In this document: positions 8,431 through 16,101 of the stretch, piece by piece
How the letters are laid out: each line of letters starts with the position of its first letter
Numbering within the stretch: position 1 is the stretch's first letter
NCBI RefSeq assembly: GCF_018381315.1
Contig: NZ_JAGZSD010000022.1
Span: 1 to 62,755, forward strand
Source: Anaerostipes sp.
GTDB taxonomy: Bacteria > Bacillota > Clostridia > Lachnospirales > Lachnospiraceae
DNA: 62,755 nucleotides
Reading direction: 5' to 3'
Notes under the pieces: generated by a model
What the model was told of the DNA's origin: nothing
Database searches by the model: none
The model's input: the letters and a program-made list of their open reading frames with translations, nothing else
Position numbers and translations under genes: made by a program

Positions 8431-9306
8431 ATGATTATTTCAATGGGAGAAATGCTTGCCAAGGCAAAGAAGGAAGGCTATGGGGTGGCGGCTCCGAACG
8501 TATTCAACCGGGAGACCATCGAGGCATCTTTTCTGGCGGCAGGAAAACTGAAGGCACCGGTGATACTGGACGTAGCTTCTGTCCACGGTATTTATGAATG
8601 TGCGGATCTGGCAAGGTTTTATGCAGCGAGATACCCGGAAGTTCCGGCAGCGGTAAATCTGGATCACGGCGGCGCTTTTGAGAATATCATACAGGCCATT
8701 CATGCCGGATTCAGTTCCGTTATGATTGACCGTTCTACACTTCCTTATGAGGAAAATGTAAGGGAAGTAAAGGAAATCGTGAAAATAGCTCATGCTGTGG
8801 GAGTTTCTGTCGAGGCAGAGCTTGGACATGTGGGACAGGGTGACGAGTACGAGGAGACCAGAGATGCAGGACTTACGAAACTTGAGGAAGCACAGTCTTA
8901 TGTTGAGGAGACCGGAATAGACTGTCTGGCTGTGGCTGTGGGTACTTCACATGGGGTGTATAAAGGAACTCCGCACCTGGAATTTGAACTTCTGTCTACT
9001 TTATCTAAAGAAATAGCAATTCCTCTCGTACTTCACGGAGGTTCCGGCACAGGTGACGACAACCTTGCCAAAGCAGTAAAAACAGGAATTCAGAAAGTGA
9101 ACTTAAATACAGATTTAAGTGAAGCCGGAAAGAATGCACTGAGGAAGGCCCTTGCAAGCAGTGCACCGAAAAAGGACGCAAAGGCCGCCGGAGAGTTTGC
9201 ACCAAAGAAAATGAACATGCAGCAGACCATTGCTGCGGGAGCGGAAGGATTCCAGGAGGTGCTGGAACATTACATGCGGCTGTTTGATTCACAGAACCGA
9301 TGGTAG
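8431..9306 (+). CDS. Class II (zinc) ketose-bisphosphate aldolase
   Basis: A 291-residue TIM-barrel aldolase of the FbaA/GatY/KbaY family. It cleaves fructose- or tagatose-type 1,6-bisphosphates to dihydroxyacetone phosphate and an aldehyde phosphate. Conserved elements are NLDHGG (zinc His), SVMIDRS, VEAELGHVG, GTSHGVYKG (zinc His) and LHGGSG (zinc His and phosphate loop). The start at 8431 follows GGAAAGGAG; the upstream frame to 8350 would run across the sigma-54 promoter. First gene of a nine-gene operon. Which ketose bisphosphate it prefers cannot be read from the sequence, and no dedicated sugar-phosphate kinase is present in the operon. Confidence 0.95.
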   Translation: MIISMGEMLAKAKKEGYGVAAPNVFNRETIEASFLAAGKLKAPVILDVASVHGIYECADLARFYAARYPEVPAAVNLDHGGAFENIIQAIHAGFSSVMIDRSTLPYEENVREVKEIVKIAHAVGVSVEAELGHVGQGDEYEETRDAGLTKLEEAQSYVEETGIDCLAVAVGTSHGVYKGTPHLEFELLSTLSKEIAIPLVLHGGSGTGDDNLAKAVKTGIQKVNLNTDLSEAGKNALRKALASSAPKKDAKAAGEFAPKKMNMQQTIAAGAEGFQEVLEHYMRLFDSQNRW

Positions 9307-10157
9307 AGACTATGGAGCTCATCGGGAGGGAACAGCCTGCTCCCATGAATCATATTTTCCGGTTTTATGAGCTTAGAGACTATCTGAGAGCGGCAGCCGA
9401 GACCGGATATGAGAGCATTGACCTTTGGACATGCGGAGCCCATTATTTTGTGGATGCCCATACATATGAAGAAACAAAAAAACTGAAAAATATGCTGCGG
9501 GACTATGGACTTAGAGCAGTCAGCATAACGCCGGAACAGTCCTGTCCAAAGCCTTTTCATATGGCAGCGAAACGGCCGGAGGTCAGGCAGAAAACAGAAT
9601 ATTATTTTAAGCATATGATTCAGGCTGCATCAGAGCTTGAATGCGGCAGAGTACTCATTACGTCCGGATGGCAGTTCTTTTCGGAAGAAAGGGAGGAGGC
9701 ATTGAAGAGGAGCGAAGAAATGGCCGGGGAACTCTGCAGGTTTGCAGAAAGCTATGATGTATGCCTGACCATGGAGACCTTGTCTTCAAAGAGTACAAGA
9801 CTCTGCAATACCATAACAGATTTAAAACGAATGATGAAGGCTGTAAACTCCAGGCAGTTCGGGGTAACCGCAGATATCCATACGATCCATAATGCAGGGG
9901 AATCCCTGCAGGACTGGTTTGACACATTTGGGGACCGGATAAACCTGGTGCATTTTATGGACTACAGAGACGGAGTTTTTACACACCTGAAGTGGGGTGA
10001 CGGGACCTGTGATCTTAAAGAGACTTTAAAACTTCTGGACAGGAACGGCTATTGCGGGCCTCTGATTCTGGAATATACGGACAGCCGGTATTTTGAAGAT
10101 CCGGTTTCAGTCTATATGGATACTATGAAGAAATTGAAACCATATATCAGGAAATAG
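9300..10157 (+). CDS. Sugar phosphate isomerase/epimerase family (xylose-isomerase-like TIM barrel)
   Basis: A 285-residue protein of the AP endonuclease 2 / IolE-like fold. Expected metal ligands are visible in order: Glu in TMETLSS, Asp in TADIHTIH, His in LVHFMDYRD and Glu in LILEYTDS. Members interconvert keto and aldo sugars or epimerise ketoses. The ATG at 9300 overlaps the aldolase stop by 7 bases without a separate ribosome site, suggesting translational coupling; an in-frame ATG at 9312 is an alternative. Its place between aldolase and dehydrogenase suggests it reshapes a pathway intermediate. Exact reaction unknown. Confidence 0.88.
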   Translation: MVETMELIGREQPAPMNHIFRFYELRDYLRAAAETGYESIDLWTCGAHYFVDAHTYEETKKLKNMLRDYGLRAVSITPEQSCPKPFHMAAKRPEVRQKTEYYFKHMIQAASELECGRVLITSGWQFFSEEREEALKRSEEMAGELCRFAESYDVCLTMETLSSKSTRLCNTITDLKRMMKAVNSRQFGVTADIHTIHNAGESLQDWFDTFGDRINLVHFMDYRDGVFTHLKWGDGTCDLKETLKLLDRNGYCGPLILEYTDSRYFEDPVSVYMDTMKKLKPYIRK

Positions 10158-10174
10158 AGAAAGAGGTAAGAGAG

Positions 10175-11227
10175 ATGGCAAAAACAGAGACGACAAGATT
10201 TGCAGTGATCGAGCAGGAGAGAGTGGTAAAGGTGCATGAACGGAAACTTCCGGAACTTAAGCCGGATGAAGTGCTGATTAAAAACGGGGCATGCAATATC
10301 TGTACCACAGATTACGGACAGTGGACCGGTGCCAGAAAGAATCTGAAGTTTCCTATGGCGTTCGGGCATGAATTCAGCGGGACTATTGCAGGCATGGGAC
10401 CGGAGGTAAAGGGATTTGAGATCGGAGAAGCAGTGGGCATCGGCTATGACAACTGCGGAGAGTGTGAATTTTGTCAAAAAGGCCTGACCAGTGAGTGTGT
10501 GACCTTAGGGGAGGGCAGGAACAAACTTTCACCGGACGGCTATCACGGAGGATTCGGATGCTCTGAGTATGTGATCAAGCCGTACCGCTCACTGTTTAAG
10601 ATGGACCCCTCTGTCGATCCTTCTGAGGCGGCATTTGTGGAACCGGTGGGAACAGTCTGCCAGGGACTGCGCAAATTACGGGTGTCAGCGGGAGAAAAAG
10701 TGGTGGTCATCGGAGCAGGGACTATGGGAGTTTTGAATGCACTGGCCTTGAAAGCAGAAGGATGTGACGTGCTCATCACAGAGATGATGGAGAAAAAGCT
10801 TAAGACTGCAGAGGCTCTGGGTCTGCATGTAGTGGATGTATCCAAAGATGATCCGGTAGAAAAAGTAAAGGAATGGACGGATGGACGGGGTGCCGATGCA
10901 GTGATTCTGGCAGTGGGGGCCACAGCCGCCAATGATCAGGCCATTGAAATGGTGAAGCATCTGCACGGAAGGATTCTCTTATTTGCAGCAGGATATCCGG
11001 CTCCCGAACTGCACGCTGATTCAAATTTGATCCATTACAGAAAAATGGAATTAATCGGTACATTTTCAGCAGATCTCTGTGACTTTAAGAAGGCAGCAGA
11101 GCTGATCAGCCAAAAGAAAATTGACCTGTCAAAGCTTGTAGAAGCAAAATATCCCCTGGATCAGGTAGAGGAAGCGTTTGAGGCTGCTGTTGTCCCTGGG
11201 GCATACAGGGTCAGCGTAGTGTTTTAA
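10175..11227 (+). CDS. Zinc-dependent medium-chain alcohol/polyol dehydrogenase
   Basis: A 350-residue MDR-family NAD(P)-dependent dehydrogenase, sorbitol-dehydrogenase-like in length. The catalytic zinc Cys lies in CNICTTD and the His-Glu pair in GHEFSG. The structural-zinc lobe has all four Cys (CGECEFCQKGLTSEC), and the Rossmann loop is VVIGAGTMG. It likely oxidises a sugar alcohol or reduces a keto sugar in the PTS catabolic pathway. The start at 10175 follows AAAGAGGTAAGAG. It is 17 bases after the isomerase and 24 bases before EIIB, in the same operon. Confidence 0.93.
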   Translation: MAKTETTRFAVIEQERVVKVHERKLPELKPDEVLIKNGACNICTTDYGQWTGARKNLKFPMAFGHEFSGTIAGMGPEVKGFEIGEAVGIGYDNCGECEFCQKGLTSECVTLGEGRNKLSPDGYHGGFGCSEYVIKPYRSLFKMDPSVDPSEAAFVEPVGTVCQGLRKLRVSAGEKVVVIGAGTMGVLNALALKAEGCDVLITEMMEKKLKTAEALGLHVVDVSKDDPVEKVKEWTDGRGADAVILAVGATAANDQAIEMVKHLHGRILLFAAGYPAPELHADSNLIHYRKMELIGTFSADLCDFKKAAELISQKKIDLSKLVEAKYPLDQVEEAFEAAVVPGAYRVSVVF

Positions 11228-11251
11228 GAAAAATAAAAGGAGGAATTACCT

Positions 11252-11731
11252 ATGATTAAAAAGCTGAGAGTCGATTACCGTCTGGTTCATGGACAAGTGG
11301 CGATCTCCTGGTCCAGAGCACTTGGAGTGGACTGTATCCTGGTAGCCAATGACGAGGTGGCAAAAGATGAGATGCGCCAGTCTATGCTGCGTATTTCCAA
11401 ACCCCAGGGAATCAAACTGGTTATCAAATCTATGGAAGATTCGATCAAAGCCATCAAGTCCGGGGTAACCGATAAATACAAATTATTTATTGTAGTCAAT
11501 AACGTAAAGGACGTGGAACGGCTGACGGATGCCATTCCCGAGATCAATGACGTGAACCTGGGAGTACTTCCGGCAGTGGAGGGAAGCAGAGCGCTGAGCA
11601 AGGCGATCAACGTGACCGGAGATGACACACAAACTTTGAAACGCCTGCTTGGCAAAGGCATCCGCATGGAGATTCAGCAGGTGCCTACAGAAACCGCTGT
11701 AAAAGTTACGGAAAAATTGTTGGAGAGTTAG
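11252..11731 (+). CDS. PTS mannose/fructose/sorbose-family EIIB component
   Basis: A 159-residue cytoplasmic phosphocarrier. The diagnostic D-x-R-x-x-H-G-Q motif is present as DYRLVHGQV; its His (residue 14) receives phosphate from EIIA and gives it to the incoming sugar. A ribosome site (AAAGGAGG) lies 11 bases upstream. EIIC and EIID follow directly. In LevR-type systems the cognate EIIB also phosphorylates and inactivates the activator when no substrate is present, so it may be the sensor of substrate here. Confidence 0.95.
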   Translation: MIKKLRVDYRLVHGQVAISWSRALGVDCILVANDEVAKDEMRQSMLRISKPQGIKLVIKSMEDSIKAIKSGVTDKYKLFIVVNNVKDVERLTDAIPEINDVNLGVLPAVEGSRALSKAINVTGDDTQTLKRLLGKGIRMEIQQVPTETAVKVTEKLLES

Positions 11732-11746
11732 AAGGGAGAGAGGAAT

Positions 11747-12517
11747 ATGTTAACAAAAGCGCTGCTTGTGGGGCTGATTTTAGGCCTCTGTAAAATGGAA
11801 TATTTTTTCGGGTACTGCATGATCTGCCGTCCTATTGTTATTTCCACGCTGACCGGATTAGTCCTCGGGGACCCGGTGCAGGGCGTGATCCTTGGAAGCG
11901 TCTTGGAGCTTATGTTCATCGGTTCTTTTCCCATCGGTGCAGCTGTCAGCCCCGACTACGGTTCTGCAGGGGCGATCTGTACAGCCTTTGCGATTATAAC
12001 AACCGGCGGCAAGGCAGTTGCCACAACCCTAGCAGTGCCCATTGCTCTGCTGGGGGGCTTTATTTTCATCGGTTGTAAGCTGATGAATGCAGCATTCGGA
12101 CAGATCATGATGAAAAAGATTGAGAAGGACAGCACAAAAGCTGCCGGGAGAATCTATCTTTTTGGTGCATTTTTCACCAGCTTTGTTGTTTATTTTCTAT
12201 ATGGTTTTCTGTCCATCTATGCAGGAAGCACTGCAGTGCAGGCGGCAGTCAATGCCATTCCCAAAGTGGTTATCAACGGGCTTGCCTCCGCAGCCAATCT
12301 GCTGCCGGCCATCGGTTTTGCCCTGCTTCTTAAGATGATTATCAGCAAAAAGATGGCGCCGTATTTCTTTGTAGGATTTATGCTGGCTGCATATTTAAAT
12401 CTGCCAACCATTGCGGTTACGCTGTTTGCAGTTATGCTGGTGCTTATCATTTTATCAAACCAGAAACAAACGCCGGAGACGGCAGAAGCTTATGGAGGTG
12501 ACGAAAATGAGTTCTAA
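11747..12517 (+). CDS. PTS mannose/fructose/sorbose-family EIIC component
   Basis: A 256-residue polytopic membrane protein of normal EIIC-Man length with many hydrophobic helices (for example GLILGLCKMEYFFGYCMI and LEMFIGSFPIGAAVSP-like segments). With EIID it forms the sugar-translocating channel. The start follows GAAGGGAGAGAGGAAT. Its 3' end overlaps the start of the EIID gene by 11 bases, as usual for stoichiometric EIIC/EIID pairs. Substrate cannot be inferred from this subunit by eye. Confidence 0.93.
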   Translation: MLTKALLVGLILGLCKMEYFFGYCMICRPIVISTLTGLVLGDPVQGVILGSVLELMFIGSFPIGAAVSPDYGSAGAICTAFAIITTGGKAVATTLAVPIALLGGFIFIGCKLMNAAFGQIMMKKIEKDSTKAAGRIYLFGAFFTSFVVYFLYGFLSIYAGSTAVQAAVNAIPKVVINGLASAANLLPAIGFALLLKMIISKKMAPYFFVGFMLAAYLNLPTIAVTLFAVMLVLIILSNQKQTPETAEAYGGDENEF

Positions 12518-13316
12518 ATTAAACAAAAAAGATTTAAAACAGATTTTTATCCGATATCTTGCCTTAAATGCCATGAACGATTACCCGGGACAGATGCACA
12601 ATGGCTATACCTACAGCCTCATGCCGGCTATTGACAAGATCTACGACAAAAAAGAAGATCGGATTGAAGCGAAAAAACGTCACATGGAATACTTTAATAT
12701 CACACCGAATATAGCAGGATTTGCACTGGGAATCTCTGCAGCCATGGAGGAGGAAAATGCAAAAAATCCAGACTTTGATGCCACCAGTATTAATGCGGTA
12801 AAGACTGGTCTCATGGGTCCCTTATCTGCCATAGGAGACACCCTGTTCCCTTCTACTTTAAGGATTCTTGCCACATCCCTTGTCATCGGCATGGCTGCGG
12901 GGGGAAATGTGATGGCTCCGGTATTGTTCCTTCTGATGTACAACATTCCGAACCTGCTGGCCCGCTGGTACAGTTTAAAATACGGGTACAGCATGGGAAC
13001 AGAATTTCTGCTGAAATCCGAAAAATCCGGAATCATGGATAAAGTATCCTATGCCTGCTCTGTGGTAGGCCTCATGGCTATTGGGGCGATGATCGTGGCT
13101 ACAGTCAACGTATCCACCCCGATCACCATCGGAGATGTAAAAAACGGCGGGATGGCACTTCAGGCCACATTGGACAGCATTATGCCGAAGATCCTCTCCC
13201 TTGGCCTTGTAGGCACCATTTACTGGCTGCTCGGAAAAGGAGTAAAGGTTGTGCCTCTGCTGATCGGAACCATGGCAGTGGGAGTCGTCTTATTTGCTCT
13301 GGGAATCATCGCATAG
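12507..13316 (+). CDS. PTS mannose/fructose/sorbose-family EIID component
   Basis: A 269-residue membrane protein. Family features include QMHNGYTYSLMP, an acidic/basic cytoplasmic stretch with RHMEYFNITPNIAGFALG, the LMGPLSAIGDTLF segment and C-terminal hydrophobic helices. The start at 12507 follows GGAGGTGACG, inside the end of EIIC; the longer frame back to 12411 overlaps EIIC and lacks a ribosome site. It completes the EIIA/B/C/D set with the divergent EIIA gene. Confidence 0.95.
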   Translation: MSSKLNKKDLKQIFIRYLALNAMNDYPGQMHNGYTYSLMPAIDKIYDKKEDRIEAKKRHMEYFNITPNIAGFALGISAAMEEENAKNPDFDATSINAVKTGLMGPLSAIGDTLFPSTLRILATSLVIGMAAGGNVMAPVLFLLMYNIPNLLARWYSLKYGYSMGTEFLLKSEKSGIMDKVSYACSVVGLMAIGAMIVATVNVSTPITIGDVKNGGMALQATLDSIMPKILSLGLVGTIYWLLGKGVKVVPLLIGTMAVGVVLFALGIIA

Positions 13317-13328
13317 GAGGCCTTGAAA

Positions 13329-14519
13329 TTGAAGAAACAGGAAAAAGAACTGCTGGTGATAGGTGCAGGAAATATTGGCCGGGGTGTTATCGGAGGATTG
13401 TTTTATGAATCCGGTTATCATCTGTATTTATATGACATCATGGCAGAACGGATGAAACAGCTGAAAGAGCAGGGCACCTATCGGATCGAAAGAGTCGGGA
13501 CAGAGGAGAAACGGCGTGTGCTGGTGAAAGACTTTGATGTACTGGACTGTACAGACGAAAAAGATCTGGTCCGGCACATGGAACAAGTTGACCTAATCGC
13601 CTGCTGTGTGTATGAAGGTGCATTTGAGAGTATTGCCGGGAATCTGGCCCAGGCCGTAAAAGCCAGATCCCAAAAGAACGCAGGAAACCTGAATATCCTG
13701 CTCTGTGTCAATGCCCTGGGAGCACCTGACTTTTTTGAAAGGCGTATGGGGGAACTGTTGGAGGATGATCAGAAAGCAATGGCATATCTGAGAGAAAAGA
13801 CAGGAATCTGCCAGGTCATGGTTGGCATGGCAGCGATGCCTTCTTCAAAAGAGCTTATGGAAGAGGATCCATTTGCCGTCACAACCAAACTGGACGGACA
13901 TATCGGCATTGATGCAGAAGCCTTTAAGGGACAATTTCCTAAAGCAAAACAGGTGGAAAAGGCAGAAAAAGCCAAAGCCCAGATTTACCGCAAGGTATAT
14001 ACAGGCAACATGAAGCACTGTATGACCGCATTTCTTGGGAAAGCCAGGGGATGTACTTATATCGCGGACACTTATGACGATCCATGGATAGAAGAATGCA
14101 TTACCGGTGCTTTTTATGAAGCGGAAGAAGCAGTATCAAGAGAATACGGCTTTACACAAAAAGAACGGGATGAATGGGTGGATTTTATCATGAATGCACC
14201 GAAAAACCGGAATTTAAAGGATGAGATAAGCCGGGTTGCTGCAGGACCTAAGGGAAAGCTTGCAAGAGAAAATCGTTTTACAGGCCCTGCCCTGCTTTGC
14301 ATGAAGCACCGGATTCTTCCCTTTTATCTGGCAAAGGGTATTGCCTATGGATTCCTCTACCGGGAGGAAGCAGATCCGGAGAGTACAGAAATCACGGATT
14401 TTGTAAAAGAACACGGCATCAGAGAAGCCGCAATAAAATACTGCGGGCTTTTGCCAGAGGAATGGGAGATTTTGGATCTTATTGAAGCTCAGTATAAGGA
14501 AGCATTAAAACAGAGGTAA
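13329..14519 (+). CDS. Mannitol-1-phosphate 5-dehydrogenase-like polyol-phosphate dehydrogenase
   Basis: About 396 residues of the long-chain polyol dehydrogenase family (MtlD-like). The NAD-binding loop GAGNIGRGVIGG is near the N-terminus, and the C-terminal helical domain carries the catalytic Lys/Asn/His region around RKVYTGNMKHCMTAFLG. It should oxidise a hexitol phosphate to a ketose phosphate with NAD. The SD AGGAGG at 13315-13320 is 8 bases before the TTG at 13329, which is preferred to the TTG at 13323 (2-base spacing). Since PTS uptake delivers a phosphorylated substrate, this is a strong candidate for the first catabolic step. The family also includes tagaturonate/fructuronate reductases. 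Confidence 0.85.
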   Translation: MKKQEKELLVIGAGNIGRGVIGGLFYESGYHLYLYDIMAERMKQLKEQGTYRIERVGTEEKRRVLVKDFDVLDCTDEKDLVRHMEQVDLIACCVYEGAFESIAGNLAQAVKARSQKNAGNLNILLCVNALGAPDFFERRMGELLEDDQKAMAYLREKTGICQVMVGMAAMPSSKELMEEDPFAVTTKLDGHIGIDAEAFKGQFPKAKQVEKAEKAKAQIYRKVYTGNMKHCMTAFLGKARGCTYIADTYDDPWIEECITGAFYEAEEAVSREYGFTQKERDEWVDFIMNAPKNRNLKDEISRVAAGPKGKLARENRFTGPALLCMKHRILPFYLAKGIAYGFLYREEADPESTEITDFVKEHGIREAAIKYCGLLPEEWEILDLIEAQYKEALKQR

Positions 14520-14534
14520 GTTCAGGAGGAAAAT

Positions 14535-15497
14535 ATGAGATATAAACATTTTAAAAATGCAGGCGTGGATGTATCAGCACTGACTGTAGGAACATGGGGT
14601 ATCGGCGGGGCTAATTCCGCAGGGGTCAGCTGGGGAGACGTGGACACAAAGGAATCCATTGCGGCAGTGCGCCGCATGGTGGAAAACGGAGTCAACATGG
14701 TAGACACGGCACCGGTTTATGGAGAAGGACATTCGGAGGAAGTTGTCGGGGAAGCTTTAAAAGGAATTCGTGACAAGGTGTTTCTGACAACCAAATTCGG
14801 TACTTACATCAATCATTTTACAGGAACATCAGTGAGAGACTGCAAATATAATTCTGTGGAGAGGGAGATTGACGAATCATTAAAGCGGCTTCAGACTGAT
14901 TATATTGACTTCTACGTGATGCACTGGCCGGATGTAAATACACCGGTGGAAGAGACTATGGCAGCAGTAAACATGCTCAAGGAAAAGGGGAAGATCCGTT
15001 TCATCGGTATGTCCAATTCTCCTAAGGAACTGATTATGGAAGCTCAGAAGTATGCAAAGATCGATGTGATCCAGCCGCCGTTTTCTATGGTCAATCAGTC
15101 AGAAAGGGAACTTATGGAGTGGGCAGAATCCCAGGGTATCGGAACTATGACCTACGGTTCTCTGGGAGCAGGAATTCTGACAGGAGCTATCAGAGAGTGT
15201 CCGGACTACGATCCAAAAGATATGCGTCTTGTGTTCTACCCGTTTTTCAAAGAACCGGAGTTCTCAAAGATCATGGAACTGTTAAAAACGCTGGATGCCA
15301 TTGCGGAAGAACACGGGAAGCCGGTAGCGCAGGTATCTATTAACTGGAGTACACAGAAAAGTTTTGTGGGCACGGCACTGACCGGCGTCACAAATCCACA
15401 GCAGGCAGATGAAAACTGCAGTGCTTTTGACTGGGAGCTTACCAGTGAAGAGACTGCACGGATCGACTGTGAGATCAAGAGACTTGGCATTGGTTAA
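14535..15497 (+). CDS. Aldo/keto reductase
   Basis: A 320-residue (beta/alpha)8 NADPH-dependent oxidoreductase. The catalytic tetrad is visible: Asp and Tyr in VDTAPVYGEG, Lys in TTKFGTY and His in VMHWPD. The NADP-binding end has QVSINWSTQK. It reduces or oxidises sugars or aldehydes; role in this pathway inferred only from its place in the operon. The ribosome site is CAGGAGGAAAAT. It lies 15 bases after the MtlD-like gene and 27 bases before the HPr-like gene. Confidence 0.93.
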   Translation: MRYKHFKNAGVDVSALTVGTWGIGGANSAGVSWGDVDTKESIAAVRRMVENGVNMVDTAPVYGEGHSEEVVGEALKGIRDKVFLTTKFGTYINHFTGTSVRDCKYNSVEREIDESLKRLQTDYIDFYVMHWPDVNTPVEETMAAVNMLKEKGKIRFIGMSNSPKELIMEAQKYAKIDVIQPPFSMVNQSERELMEWAESQGIGTMTYGSLGAGILTGAIRECPDYDPKDMRLVFYPFFKEPEFSKIMELLKTLDAIAEEHGKPVAQVSINWSTQKSFVGTALTGVTNPQQADENCSAFDWELTSEETARIDCEIKRLGIG

Positions 15498-15524
15498 CAT
15501 TTACCGGGAAACAGATGAAAAGAG

Positions 15525-15788
15525 GTGATCCTGCTGAGAAAAAAAGTTACGGTCCGAAACAGCAGCGGCATTCACATACGGACAGCGGCAGAGCTTGCAA
15601 ATCTGTGTGAAAAAATACCGGGGGAAGTAAAAGTATTGTGGATGGGCCATATATACGACGGGAAAAGTATTATGGAGCTTCTTGATGCCAGAATCCGTAA
15701 GGGAGATGAGATTACCATCGAAGTTACAGGCGGCGAAGAAGAAAAGGCTGTCAGAAAAATAGAAGAATGTATCCTTCATTGGAAATAG
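15525..15788 (+). CDS. HPr-like phosphocarrier with variant active site
   Basis: A protein of about 85 residues with the HPr fold pattern. The active-site loop reads SGIHIRTAAEL where HPr has G-L-H-A-R-P-A-A: the phospho-His and Arg are kept and the Pro is Thr. The regulatory Ser region is present as GKSIMELLDA. Start uncertain: GTG at 15525 lies inside the best SD (AGAGGTGA, 15521-15528), so CTG at 15534, 5 bases after that SD, is an alternative. Last gene of the PTS operon, followed by a terminator. Probably an operon-dedicated carrier for this EII system rather than the housekeeping HPr. Confidence 0.85.
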   Translation: MILLRKKVTVRNSSGIHIRTAAELANLCEKIPGEVKVLWMGHIYDGKSIMELLDARIRKGDEITIEVTGGEEEKAVRKIEECILHWK

Positions 15789-15834
15789 GGGAGGGCAGAT
15801 GCTGCAGAAGGCAGGCATCTGCTCTTCCTTTTTT
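15789..15834 (+). terminator. Intrinsic terminator of the aldolase-PTS operon
   Basis: A stem of about 14 bp with G.T pairs (GGAGGGCAGATGC / GCATCTGCTCTTCC) is followed by six T. The rest of the gap to 16101 holds only AT-rich promoter sequence. Confidence 0.88.
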
Positions 15835-16015
15835 GTACAAAAGTGAGAGGTGGGATTCCCCATATTGTTTTATTGTAGTTTGACATATTATTTGACACAT
15901 TTTCAATTAAATCTATGTTTGTATAAATAGAGAAATAACTGTATAAAAAAGGAGAATATTATCAGTATCTAAAGAAAAAATCATCGAATTAGACAGACTA
16001 TTTGACAGTATATCA

Positions 16016-16043
16016 TTGATTTTAAATACATTGGTGCTATAAT
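16016..16043 (+). promoter_or_regulatory. Candidate sigmaA promoter of the 1792-residue surface protein
   Basis: TTGATT (16016-16021), a 16-base spacer and TATAAT (16038-16043). Two TTTGACA words (near 15880 and 15891) and another near 16001 lie upstream, but none has a well-placed -10. Confidence 0.5.
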
Positions 16044-16101
16044 AATTTTTATAAGGATTTGTGAGGAGTTCAATAAATATAAACAATCTAGGGGGATCAG
16101 G

